Part shown: positions 22,148 to 31,889 of the stretch, piece after piece | How positions within the stretch are numbered: position 1 is the stretch's first letter | How the letters are laid out: each line of letters opens with the position of its first letter | Assembly (NCBI RefSeq): GCF_019578655.1 | Contig: NC_063258.1 | Location: 21,394,802-21,458,801, forward strand | Reading direction: 5' to 3' | DNA length: 64,000 bases | DNA from: Ricinus communis | Taxonomy: Eukaryota > Streptophyta > Magnoliopsida > Malpighiales > Euphorbiaceae | Notes under the pieces: generated by a model | Told to the model about the DNA's origin: nothing | Databases searched by the model: none | The model's input: the letters and a program-made list of their open reading frames with translations, nothing else | Program-made: the position numbers and the translations under genes

Positions 22148-22731
22148 ATCTGACTTGTTTTCTCTCTCCTTGTGTTTCCCGTTGCTCTCTTTTTTTCACT
22201 CAGCTCTCCATTTTCTTTTCTCTCCCTTATTGGTTCCCTCCCTAAAGTTTTGCTCAATGAAGATGTAAACTCTTCATATTGATGTTTTATTTGCATTTGA
22301 TCTTCAAAAATTGTCTTTGGTAGTAAAGGTCCAAGTTGAAACTTCTGCCCATTGATTGTCAAAGAGTAACGGTTCTTGAATCCATCATAAATCACCTTCC
22401 TATCGTATTGCCATGGTCTTCCCAACAACATGTGACCAGCATACATAGGTACAACATCACACCATACCTCATCCTTATATCTACCAATAGAAATAGAAAC
22501 TAATACTTGTTGAGTCACCTTCACAATACTACTATCATTCAACCATTGCAATTTATAAGGTTTTGGATGTTTAATAGTAGGTAATTTCAGTTTTTTCATT
22601 AGCAAAGTACTAGCAACATTAGTACAACTTCCATTATCAATAATCATATTACACAACTTATTAGCAGTTAAACAATGAGTATGAAACAGATTTTCACGTT
22701 GTTCGCCAAACTCATCATTTTTACTTTGCAA
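22144..22731 (-). CDS. Element 5 aspartic protease region
   Basis: 195 codons open. The active site reads [13 protein letters not shown] (about residues 29-41), the D-x-G-S form seen in this lineage; element E has DGGS. Downstream are [28 protein letters not shown] (the second conserved protease block) and the charged linker towards RT. It processes the gag-pol polyprotein. The frame ends in a stop just before the RT block. Confidence 0.8.
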   Translation of the reverse strand: MQSKNDEFGEQRENLFHTHCLTANKLCNMIIDNGSCTNVASTLLMKKLKLPTIKHPKPYKLQWLNDSSIVKVTQQVLVSISIGRYKDEVWCDVVPMYAGHMLLGRPWQYDRKVIYDGFKNRYSLTINGQKFQLGPLLPKTIFEDQMQIKHQYEEFTSSLSKTLGREPIRERKENGELSEKKRATGNTRREKTSQI

Positions 22732-22869
22732 GCTAAGATTGCGTTATACAACCAAAGCATCTCCCCTAGCATATTCAACATCACTAACATCTTTTAAAGG
22801 TGGTATTTCATCTCCATTCTCATTTTTACTTTCAGACTCAACATCCCTATCTCTCATCAACATTACCCT

Positions 22870-23934
22870 TTTGTTAGGATAGTCACGTGCCATATGACCA
22901 AATCCTAGACACTTAAAGCACTTAATTCCTCTAGTTTGATTCTCACCTTTACCCTTGCTGCCTATTTCATTTTTATTCTTAGACTCTTCAAATTTAGGCT
23001 TAACAATGGGTTTATCATCCTTTTTACTCTAGTTTGAATTCTAAGAAGTAGAAGAACTCGAATAAGGTTTAGAATCATACTTACTTGTAACCTTGCTTTT
23101 GAGCTGCTTTTCAATTTTCATAGCTATATTCACCATGTCTTCAATCTCCACATAGTGCTGTAATTCTACAAGGTCAGCTATGTTCTTATTTAATCCATTT
23201 AAGAAACGAGCCATAGTGGCCTCATGATACTCCTCGATATTAGCCCTTATCATAGCTATTTCCATCTCTTCGTGATATTATTCTACGCTCATGGATCCTT
23301 GTGTCAAAGTCTGTTATCGATGGTGCATATCCCTATAATAGTGGTCAGGGACAAATCTCTTTCTCATTATTCGTTTCATCTCCAGCCATGTCTCAACAGG
23401 TCTTTCACCATTTCGACGCCTGTCTTTACACAATTGATCCCACCAAACAATAGCATAATCACAAAATTCAACAGCACCGAGTTTTACCTTTTTCTTATCA
23501 GAATAGTTATGGCATTCAAAGATCATCTCCATCTTTCTTTCCCACTCAAAATATGCATCTGGGTTGTTCTTCCCTTGAAAAGGAAGAATTTTCATTTTGA
23601 TGCTACCAATATTTTGATCCACATTATCAAATCGCCCTCTCATATTTTGTCTTCTAAGATTAGCATCTAAACTAACAACGGTGGCTTGGTCATCATCTGT
23701 TTCCACTCCGCCATCATAAGCATCACGAGCAAAGGCTGGTTGTCTTCTTCTTTGTTGAGATCCATCTTGTAACTGGGCAAGTGTTGTATCATGTCTTTCT
23801 AGATGTTCTCTGATATCTCCCATCATGGTAAACATTCGTTCAAATTGCTGTTGCATTGCTTTGATTACAGGATCATTTGACGAAGAGCTTGTTTCTTTAT
23901 CTATGTTAGACATTTTTTTAATGAAAATCTGCAA
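22870..23934 (-). pseudogene. Element 5 gag with zinc knuckle
   Basis: Starts at ATG 23934-23932 (MSNIDKETSSSS). The gag core is open to 23314: QQQFERMFTMMGDIREHLE (likely coiled coil), NIGSIKMKILPFQGKNNPDA and AIVWWDQLCKDRRRNGERPV. Stops occur at about 23312 (in place of Leu in the HHRLQTL block) and in SVE*YHEEME. The rest continues at 23265-23041. The zinc knuckle near 22890-22920 reads CFKCLGFGHMARDY: the fourth ligand Cys is Tyr, so zinc binding would be lost. A GKGKGEN-like basic stretch precedes it. Confidence 0.85.
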
Positions 23935-24358
23935 TAGAAAAATGGTAAAACAGCTTCACAAACTCCCTCACGTGTTTCACACAATCAATGATTTCGCTCC
24001 ACTCGTGTTTCACACTTTAAATGGCTTTTCACGATACTGGTCTCACCTCTCTTGCCTTTTACCTCTCTTGTTTTGTTCTTTGGTTCTTAGATAAACTAAG
24101 GTACTCAAACCAAACAATTCAGACTGTAGCAATTCAATGGAGTGAAAATGGGTAGGTCTAAAAAAGAAATATCAGGATATGCTAAATTTATTTTTTTTAC
24201 ACTTTTTTTTATACTTGAAATAGTGCCAAATATAGTGAATGAAGGGCAAGAGTCGAAATTGAAGGAAAGGAAAATATTTACTTTTGTTTTTTTTTTAAAG
24301 TAATGGAAAGATAAATCAACAAAAAATTAAAGATACGCAAACCTCAAACTTGAAGCAA
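23935..24358 (-). other. 5' leader of element 5
   Basis: On the minus strand the motif GTGAAACACGTGAGGGAG lies at 23980-23963, about 30 bases before the gag start, and GTGTGAAACACGAG lies at 24015-24002. The remainder has poly-A/T runs. Confidence 0.7.
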
Positions 24359-24370
24359 GCTCTGATACCA
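24359..24370 (-). other. Primer binding site of element 5
   Basis: TGGTATCAGAGC on the minus strand, three bases from the LTR end (24374); an exact iMet-type site. Confidence 0.92.
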
Positions 24371-24373
24371 AAA

Positions 24374-25307
24374 TGATAGAAATCACCAATTTAGCAACCA
24401 TACACCCCATTAGCTAAAGAGTTATGATACATATGGAATGCAAATTAACACCCTCCAATAGTTTGAAACAGCCCTAGATCTTTCAAGATTGAAGTCAGAT
24501 TAACTATTCCAATCACTTTATCAATTGAATGGTGATAAAATAATTAGAACAACACTTTGATTTTCTCAACACGCCACAAACAAGAAAGTTTGATAAGTAA
24601 AGAATGAAAAACAAAGATTTTGGATTTTGAACGCCACAAGCAGAATAGCTTGATAAGTTCTATAGTTCATACAAGAACTAAAAATAAAACGCTCATAAGT
24701 GCTCAAAATAACTTTTATATATATCAATGGTGTCTTTTTACAAAGGATTCAAGCCTTCTTTATATAGGCAAAGGCTGAGAACAAAGAAGGCCATTAGCTA
24801 ACACATATGTAACTCCTACATTAAATGACAACTCCATAACTCCTAAAAGATAGCCCACTACTTTGCCTTAATAAAGGAGTATGTTTTTTTTAACCATTAA
24901 AGCTTATTTGTCCTTTATCCTTTGTTATGCATCTTAATAAGATTAAAACCTAATTTTAACAAAATAAAAATATTCTTGGCCGATTGAACTTTTAACCTCC
25001 AAACTTATTCCATTAGGCTTTTTATTTTTCAAGCTGATTCCATTGGGCTTTTATTCATCAACCTGGACTTTGGCTTGCTTGAAGTATGTTGAACAGCTTT
25101 AACTCTTCTTGCTTCCATGAAATTGGCTTGTTCAAGTCATGCATATTTTGTTTACACCAAATCTGATCTATGAAGGAGATTAAGGCCTCTTTCATCTTTT
25201 TAGTTCTAGCACGTGTGATTGGACCTTTATACATGGTTAATGGATCCTTGACTTTCTGGTTCATGTCATCCTTGGCCAATTGATGATCAGTTTGTAGGTC
25301 CTCATCA
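24374..25307 (-). repeat. 5' LTR of element 5 (934 bp)
   Basis: It ends GGTGATTTCTATCA at 24374 on the minus strand and starts at 25307 (TGATGAGGACC). The pol-tail sequence inside it (25279-25058) is still open. It is followed by CATCT, the target duplication, after which the interrupted H LTR resumes. Confidence 0.9.
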
Positions 25308-25437
25308 CATCTTCAAAACATGCTCCAAGTAAGAATTTAAGGCTTGCTTGAACTTCTTACTCCTTACTGGTGTCATTGGTCCTCCATAGGCTAGTAGATC
25401 CATGGTAGTTGACTTAGATGCATCCTTGGTTGCATCA
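25308..25437 (-). repeat. 3' LTR of element H, proximal piece
   Basis: It begins TGATGCAACCAAGGATGC on the minus strand (25437), encodes the pol tail (GGPMTPVRSKKFKQALN) and breaks at the element 5 insertion after CATCT (25312). Joined with 17588-18448 it gives the E-type LTR. Confidence 0.85.
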
Positions 25438-26619
25438 TTCCCTGCCCTCTTCGAAAGGATTCGACCTCGAATCAATGCCTTCATCAAAATAAAAAGGAGA
25501 CAAATCAGCAACATTGAAAGTAGCACTAACATTATACTCACCAGGTAAGTCAACTTTGTATGCATTCTTGTTAATGCGCTCTATCACTTGAAATGGACCA
25601 ACACCACGTGGCATCAACTTTAATTTCCTTTGATTGGGAAACCTTTCCTTCCTGAAATGCATCTAAACCCAATCACCAACTTCAAACACCACCCTTTTGC
25701 GACCCTTATTGCGTTGTTTGGTGATTTGTTCATTGCGCCTTTCCAAGTTTACACGCACTTGTTCATGCAACTTCAACGCAAATTCAGCCTTCCTTGCGCC
25801 ATCTAAATTCACTTGTTCACTCAAAGGTAAAGCAATCAAATCTAAAGGACTTAAAGGAATAAAGCCACAAACAATCTCAAATGGGCAAAATTGAGTAGAA
25901 GAATGCATACTACGATTATATGCAAATTCAAGATGCGGCAAACAATCTTCCCATGTTCTCAAGTTTCGTTTAACCATGGTCCTAAATAATTGTGACAAAG
26001 TTCTATTCACTATCTCGGTTTGACCATCGATTTAGGGATGACATGTAGTAGAAAAAAGCAATCTAGTTCCCAATTTACCCCATAAGGTCTTCCAAAAATA
26101 GCTCAAAAACCCGGTGTCCCTATCACTAACAATAGTTCTAGGCATACCATGTAAACTTACAATTTCTCTAAAGAACAATTCAGCAACATGTTGTGCATCA
26201 TCGGTTTTCCTACATGCAATAAAGTATGACATCTTTGAAAACCTATCCACCACAACAAAAATACTATCATGCCCATACTTAGACCTAGGTAATCCAAGCA
26301 CAAAATCCATAGATATGTCAATCCAAGGAGAATTAGGTATGGGCAAAGGCATGTACAACCCATTAGGTTGTGACTTAGACTTAGCTTGCTTGCATACAAT
26401 ATAGTTAGCACATAATCTATTCACATCAGATTTCATCTTAGGCCAATAGAAATGATCATGCAAAACATCTAAAGTCTTTTGAACACCAAAGTGTCCTATC
26501 AAACCATCTTCATGTGACTCTCTCACAAGCAATTCACGCATAGAACACATAGGAATACATAGACATTTTTCTTCGAACAGAAATCCATCATGTCTATAAA
26601 ATTTATCAATAGCACCATG
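25438..26619 (-). pseudogene. Element H integrase and C-terminal domain
   Basis: Three minus-strand open blocks: 26550-26032, 26010-25663 and 25662-25438. They contain the zinc domain ([18 protein letters not shown], then [13 protein letters not shown]: the first Cys of the CxxC pair is Tyr), the core with [24 protein letters not shown] and the Glu block, GDWV, then [11 protein letters not shown]. Stops: HP*IDGQ (CAA to TAA) and GDWV*MHF (TGG to TAG). The N-terminal end is cut at 26619 by element 4. It is an E-family integrase. Confidence 0.87.
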
Positions 26620-27360
26620 TCATGTAAACCTTCTATGGAAGAGAAGATTACATGCCAAGATCAATACTTATAAGGTTTGCCAAAAGTTATTTGTGGAACT
26701 ATCACCCTTATTTATAAAGAAATAAAATCAATAGCTATAATGAGATGAATTTAATTAATCCTAGAAACTAACATGTTAATAGAATTAAATTAAGGTAGAA
26801 GTGAAATCAAAACCTAAACAATAAGCTTTAATCTCAAGAACATTCAAAGAAACTCTTTAAGCAAAAACAAGGTTTCTATTCAATCAAAAGATTATGCTTT
26901 TGCCGAATTACATAGCTCTATTTATAGAGTTTAAAACAAAATAACCCTAATCCTAGAATGACTAGGATATGCGGCCAAGATCCTAAATAAACAAAACTAA
27001 AAGAAAAGAAAACTCCTATTTTGACTTGGACTTGTTAAAAGAAAACTCCTATTTTGACTTGGACTTTGACTTTGAATATTCAACCTTGGACTTGGGCTTT
27101 ACGTTTGGGCTTGAATTCAACACAAATCATACCTGATCTTCATGTCTTCACGTTGGGCTTTAATCCATGAATGAAATACAATTAATCAAAGTTGAATCTC
27201 GATAGGACTCCTAATTGGATTAGGATTCCTAATGGAAATAGGATTCCTTTTGTCGCTTGAATTCTTGATGTCATCAGGACTCTTTGCTGGATTAGGATCT
27301 TTAGTGGAATTAGGATTCTTTGTTGAAGTAGGATTCCTTGTGCTACATGGGTTCTCATCA
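26620..27360 (-). repeat. 3' LTR of element 4 (741 bp)
   Basis: On the minus strand it begins TGATGAGAACCC (27360) and ends GGTTTACATGA (26620; siblings end CATCA). From about 27195 leftward it matches LTR3 (13547-14329), including the promoter core CTCTATAAATAGAG (about 26930-26917). The first 165 bases instead are an imperfect 15-bp repeat array and differ from LTR3. Confidence 0.8.
27195..27358 (-). repeat. 15-bp degenerate repeat array in U3 of element 4
   Basis: Read on the minus strand, units resembling AATCCTAATCCAACAAAG or AATCCTACTTCAACA recur about every 15 or 30 bases; translated they read NP.STK.NP.STK. Around ten degenerate units are seen. They occupy the upstream promoter part of the LTR, where transcription-factor sites usually lie. 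Confidence 0.6.
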
Positions 27361-27382
27361 TTCCCATTTTCTTTGAAAAGAT

Positions 27383-28018
27383 TCATCCTCGAATCTTGCT
27401 CGAATATTGTGAAAGAAGCAAATGTATAATCTCAAAGAAAAATACTAACTCATTATCAACCTGTAGATCTTTCACAAAAGTTGTTAGAGGAACTTCAGAA
27501 CAAATAATACTTTCAATGCCAATAAAATCAACATGTTTAATTGGCTCAATGGCATCAAGTAAAACATTTTCATTCTTCACCAGCTCAACTTTTGCTTCAT
27601 CTTCAATAATGGTCTCTTCATTTTGGATTTCGCTCAAAAGTTTATCTTTTTCACCATCTTCATTCATTATGCCTTTTGTATCTTCATTGACTTCAGTAGA
27701 GCAATTTACCTTTTCTATATCATCAATATTAGTTTCCAAAGATGGTTTAGACTCAGCTTTATCTTCAAGATGCTCCCATCCCTTTAAATCTTCAAAACTA
27801 TTTTTAAGGCTACTCCTTAAAGATTTTATATCCTTTGAAAGTTCATCAATGAAATGTTGATGTGATTGTCTTTCTATCTTCTTTGGCTTAGGTTTAGGAT
27901 TATAAAAATTTTGCAAACACTTTTCATAATAATCATCATACTTTCGTCCCCACAATCTATCATAAGATTGATAAAAAAGATCTCGACGTCCTCTAGCAAA
28001 CTTCTCCTGACAAAACAT
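27383..28018 (-). CDS. Unrecognised 211-residue ORF in element 4
   Basis: It starts at ATG 28018 (MFCQEKFARGRRDLFYQSYD) and ends at the TAG/TGA region near 27383. Residues 1-55 are basic and aromatic (RRD, YDRLWGRKYDDYYEK, PKPKPKKIERQ). Residues 60-85 look like an amphipathic coiled coil (ELSKDIKSLRSSLKNSFEDLK). The rest is acidic (many E/D, e.g. NEETIIEDEAKVE) with a hydrophobic C terminus. There is no zinc knuckle, D-x-G or YxDD motif. It sits exactly where gag-pol is in siblings. I do not recognise it; a gag-like or accessory role is possible only by position. Codon use is similar to neighbouring element DNA. Confidence 0.55.
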   Translation of the reverse strand: MFCQEKFARGRRDLFYQSYDRLWGRKYDDYYEKCLQNFYNPKPKPKKIERQSHQHFIDELSKDIKSLRSSLKNSFEDLKGWEHLEDKAESKPSLETNIDDIEKVNCSTEVNEDTKGIMNEDGEKDKLLSEIQNEETIIEDEAKVELVKNENVLLDAIEPIKHVDFIGIESIICSEVPLTTFVKDLQVDNELVFFFEIIHLLLSQYSSKIRG

Positions 28019-28793
28019 ATCTTACACACAATCGCATGTGTTTAACACTCAAAGTAAAGACATTTACTCTCGTGTTTCACTCAATTAGGCTTTTACCCTC
28101 TAATGAGCTCACCATTTGCCTTTTACCACTCAATCTCTATTTTTTGGCACTTATAGAGGCTAAAATAATCAAATACCTAACAACCAAAGTTGTAATGACT
28201 CAATAACCAACGAATCAGATTTAGAACATACAAGATCACAAACTAGGTAAACGAAACTAGACTTAATGACCAAGATTAACTCTAAACATAATAAAAACAC
28301 ACAAGAATAAGATGAATTAATGACGAACTAATTTTGATAAACAAATTAAATGAAAAGGACATATTTGATTTACATAGAATAAAGAATGCATTTAACACTT
28401 AAGAAACAAAAGGAGCGAATGAATTGGACTCTAAGAATATCAAAGAAGACGAATTGAATAAAAGAAAATACTCTAGACAAGAAAACGAATCACAAAGAAG
28501 AAGAAACTAATGGATTGATATTTTTTTTATTTTTTTTTGTAACATAACAAGAAAAAAACACATAGAGCTTAATTTGATTGAAACGTCTCGAAGACTTTGA
28601 TCAAGTAAATTAAAGGAAACGAAATAACAAAATAAAGATATCACAGATCAATTTATCTAGAATGTCTCGAAGACTTCAACCAAACAAATTGACGAAGAGA
28701 ATAAGATGAAGAGAAATCTAAAAGTAGAAGAGTATGTGAGTAGAAGAATAACAAAGATAACAAATAGGATACGTAACCAAACCTTGTAAGCTA
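28019..28793 (-). other. Leader of element 4
   Basis: It carries the leader motif GTGAAACACGAG (minus strand, 28080-28069) and a variant GTGTTAAACACATGC (28048-28034) just before the ORF, plus the GGTAAAAGGCAAA-type block (around 28120), as in autonomous relatives. Two direct near-repeats of about 35 bases containing GTCTCGAAGACTT occur at 28584-28620 and 28663-28690. Confidence 0.65.
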
Positions 28794-28805
28794 GCTTTGA
28801 TACCA
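28794..28805 (-). other. Primer binding site of element 4
   Basis: TGGTATCAAAGC on the minus strand; one mismatch to the iMet-type site. Two bases separate it from the 5' LTR remnant at 28808. Confidence 0.8.
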
Positions 28806-28817
28806 AATGATGTAAAC

Positions 28818-29649
28818 TGATGCAATAAAGACAAGAATTACAAATAATCCTTTAAGCTTTCAAGGAGGTCCAATGACAAGATTTAAGTCTAAAAGGATGC
28901 AAGAAGCTTTGTTAGGCTTAATTAAAGACATTTGGAGTGTTAAAAAACAACAAGGCTCAGCCCAAGATTTAGGATTGTAAAAAGGATCCAAAATCATCAA
29001 TTTAGTGCAATAAGTTTGAGCTGAACTCATAGGTCCAATAAGATTCATTTGAAGCCTTTTTATTTTCATTTTTATTAGGTTTTTCTTAAGTTATGGTGTG
29101 ATTAGTTGTCTTTAAGAGTTACAAAATGGATGCACATAATTAGTTGTCATTTGGGAGTTACAAAATGAATGACATCAATGTAAAAACAGCCACTTTTAAT
29201 AAGTTTTAAGGAGAATTAAAGGGAGAAACATGGGGAAGCTCAAAAGATATCCATTTAGGTTTCTTTGTCTTGTTTTGGCTATAAATATCAAAGTCAAATC
29301 CATTTGTAAACATAGAATTTTGAATGATAATCTTTGTTTGCTCTTTGTGAGTGTTTTTGCTTAAGTTCTTGCATGAACTTTGAATTTATCAAACTATTTT
29401 TAGTTTGTGGCATTCTCTAACCAAAATCTTGTATTTGATTCTTACTTATCAAATCATTCTTGGTTTGTGGCATTTGGAGTTGAATTCAAGTGCTAGTTTC
29501 ATTATTGGAACTAGTTTTTCCTACTTCACTTGAGGAGATCCTTGGGTTTTGGAATCATCTTGATTGGAGGGTGTTTTCTTGCATCCTATATGTATCATAA
29601 CTCATTAGTTATTGGGGTGTGTGGTTGCTAAGATGATGATTTCCTATCA
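28818..29649 (+). repeat. Lone LTR of the LTR2 family (832 bp)
   Basis: It starts TGATGCAATAAAG and ends GATGATTTCCTATCA, and still shows the pol-tail codons at its start. It follows the element 4 LTR remnant with nothing between. The flanking five bases differ (TAAAC and CATTT), so it is not a simple solo LTR with a target duplication; it is probably the product of recombination between two LTR2 elements. Confidence 0.82.
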
Positions 29650-30260
29650 CATTTTATCATCACAACAAATCTATAGTTGCATATAAATTATTAGACTAAA
29701 ATATGTTTATACATAAAAGATCTAGCACTGGAATAATAATTAAAAATAAAATTATAACTGAAGGCTTATGATTACTTCTATCAATCTTTTCTCATTTAGA
29801 AATTTTGGGAGCATTCTAGAATATTTATATACACACATATACAACAACAGGCTTTTTTAGCTCTTCATCCAAAAAATAAATAAATAAAATTATATACATA
29901 TATACATCCCAAGTCTAGTTCTATGCCAGACTTAGAATTATAATCTTTTTTTTTCATTTCTTATTATGTATAAATCAAATTCTCTTCTGCTAAAATCTCT
30001 TTTCTTTTTTTTTTGTTTCTATAATTAAAGAGCAACCTTTTTTTCCAAAAAATAAAAATAAAAATTCATGCTACTTAAATAAGAGAGCTTTACTGATCTT
30101 CTTTCTAATCTTGAGTGTGACATCTAAAACCTTTCTATACCAATGTTCACATTTCTTTTAAAGTGTTGGATCGAGGTCTTTGTTCATGAATCTAACTTTA
30201 GACATTTTCGGCAATAATTTCACAACATATTTCTTGCAAAATCCATCAAGAATCACATCA
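29650..30260. other. Unassigned AT-rich DNA, perhaps LTR of element J
   Basis: No protein signal. The last bases AATCACATCA (to 30260) directly precede a weak primer-site-like sequence, so part of this stretch may be the LTR of element J. Its other end could not be found. Poly-T runs near 29945 and 30010. Confidence 0.4.
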
Positions 30261-30262
30261 TT

Positions 30263-31889
30263 TGGTATCAAGACATAGGCTCAAAATCAAGTTCTATTTA
30301 TCTTTTGATATCTTCCTTATTTATGTGTTAAAATTTTGTCTTACAACCTTAATCTTTTTTCTTTCACCCATTCCTTTGAAAACCTAGCTGCCATCTATCA
30401 TCCATTCACCAAGTCTGAAAGTTTGATCCTTCAATTCATGTTCTTTGTTTCTTTGATTCAAGTTTAGTTATTTCAATTTAGTTGTTGATAAAAAAAACAA
30501 AGAAAAATAGAGAAAAGAAAAGAAAAGAGAGGAATAGCATAAGTAAGAAAGTTTCGGGTCTTCAAAAAAAATTCAAGTTTGTTATATTTCTTCATTTGTG
30601 AGTATTGATATTTTATTCAAGTTATTGATGCTATCTTGTTTATCATTTATTACTGCGGTATATCACTACCCTCACACCATACTTGTTATTTTACTTTTAC
30701 CTTAACCTTTTCCTTTGAACCACTTTTCTTAAAAATGTGCTACTTAAGCTTTATAAAGATTTTGAATGATTAGTATCAATTGAGCTCTAAAAAGGCTGTT
30801 TTGATTAAGAAACACTTAGTTCTTACAAGAACTATAGAAAAGATTTAGAGTGGAAAAAGGTAATAGTGTGTCACTCTAAAAGAGGGTAAAAGTCAATTTG
30901 TGTGAAACACGAGAATGTGACCCTTTTTTACTACAAACATGTAATGGAGTGTGTGAGGAACAATAAATTTCTTTATTTGCAGATTTACATAATGTCTCAA
31001 AGTAAAGATAAAGGGATTACGGAGGAGTCAGAGAATGTGGACCTAAAATTGTACATGAAAGCTATACAAGGGACCTTGGAACGGCTCAATCTAAGGTTCA
31101 AGAGCATGGATGAGAGGTTGGAGAGAGTGGAGTCAAGTTCTAAAGAGGGCAGCCTAGGCATCTCAACCAACACAATGGGAGGCCGAGGTACACCCATGAC
31201 ATGGACTACGGAGAATATGACGACGATGACTTTGAAGAGGTGGAATATAGGTCTAATGCAATACCGGGATAGATTTGACAGTGATGAAAGAGGAGCAAGG
31301 AGAGTAGATGGGAACTTGGGAAATATTAATATGAAAATCCCAATTTCCTAAGGAAAGAGCTATCCCGATGCTTACCATGAGTGAGAAAAGAAAGTGGAGC
31401 TTGTGTTCGATTGCCACAACTACTCGGAAGAGAGAAAGGTAAAACTTGTTCCTGTAGGATTTACTAATTATGCTATTATTTGGTGGGATCGACTTGTGAT
31501 AAGTAGGAGGAGGAATCGAGAGCATCCTATTTCCATAGGGGAGGAGATGAAAGTTGTGATGAGGAAATGTTTTATTTCTTAACATTATCACAGAGAGTTG
31601 CACAGTAGATTGCAAAGTCTAGTGCAAGGATCTAAGAGTGTTGAAGAATATTATAAAGAAATGGAGATTGCAATTATTCAAGCTAACATGGAAGAAGACC
31701 GCAAAGCAACAATGGTAAGGTTATTGCATGGATTGAATCGAGACATATCTAATGTGGTTGGGCTTCAACACTATATGGAGATGGAGGATATGTTGCACAT
31801 GGCCATGAAGATTGACAGATAATTGAAGAGCAAGAGTGCTAAAACCAATTCGGCCTCAACTTTCCCATGGAAGTCGAATTGGATGAAAA
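30263..31889 (+). pseudogene. Leader and gag of element J
   Basis: TGGTATCAAGAC at 30263 resembles a decayed primer site. The leader has GTGAAACACGAG at 30902-30913. Gag starts near 30992 (MSQSKDKGITEESE) and shows NLGNINMKIPIS, VELVFDCHNYSEERKVKL, YAIIWWDRLVISRRRNREHP, HRLQSLVQGSKSVEEYYKEMEIA and LHGLNRDISNVVGLQHYMEMEDML. Stops at about 31350, 31382, 31581 and 31820. It is cut at 31889 by the LTR of element K (expected duplication GAAAA, 31885-31889). Zinc knuckle and pol are missing. Confidence 0.82.

Larger units (their letters stand above)
18449..25307 (-). mobile_element. Element 5, near-complete CRM-like chromovirus
   Basis: 6859 bp, flanked by the exact 5-bp duplication CATCT (18444-18448 and 25308-25312). 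It has LTRs of 936 and 934 bp, an iMet primer site, a leader, gag, zinc knuckle, protease, RT, RNase H, integrase and a polypurine tract. The LTRs differ at roughly 20-25 positions by eye (about 2.5%). Scattered stops and at least one frameshift (about 21070) break gag-pol, so it is inactive. Confidence 0.93.
17588..26619 (-). mobile_element. Element H, 3' part, split by element 5
   Basis: A minus-strand relative of element E. Its 3' LTR is in two pieces (17588-18448 and 25308-25437) separated by element 5. Upstream on the minus strand lies its integrase region (25438-26619), where element 4 begins. Everything N-terminal to the integrase, and the 5' LTR, are missing from the window. Confidence 0.82.
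26620..28817 (-). mobile_element. Element 4, non-autonomous LTR retroelement with a novel ORF
   Basis: A minus-strand element with a 3' LTR (26620-27360), a purine tract, an internal region of about 1.4 kb, a leader, an iMet-type primer site (28794-28805) and the first 10 bases of a 5' LTR (28808-28817, TGATGTAAAC on +). No gag, protease, RT or integrase is present. The internal region holds one ORF of 211 codons and, next to the purine tract, a short relic of the pol end (DSRMNLFKENG). It needs proteins from a related autonomous element. It lies in element H. Confidence 0.8.

Noticed and set aside
24359..24370. tRNA-like sequence at the primer sites
   Set aside because: Only 12 bases complementary to the tRNA 3' end; no cloverleaf nearby. 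These are primer binding sites, not tRNA genes.
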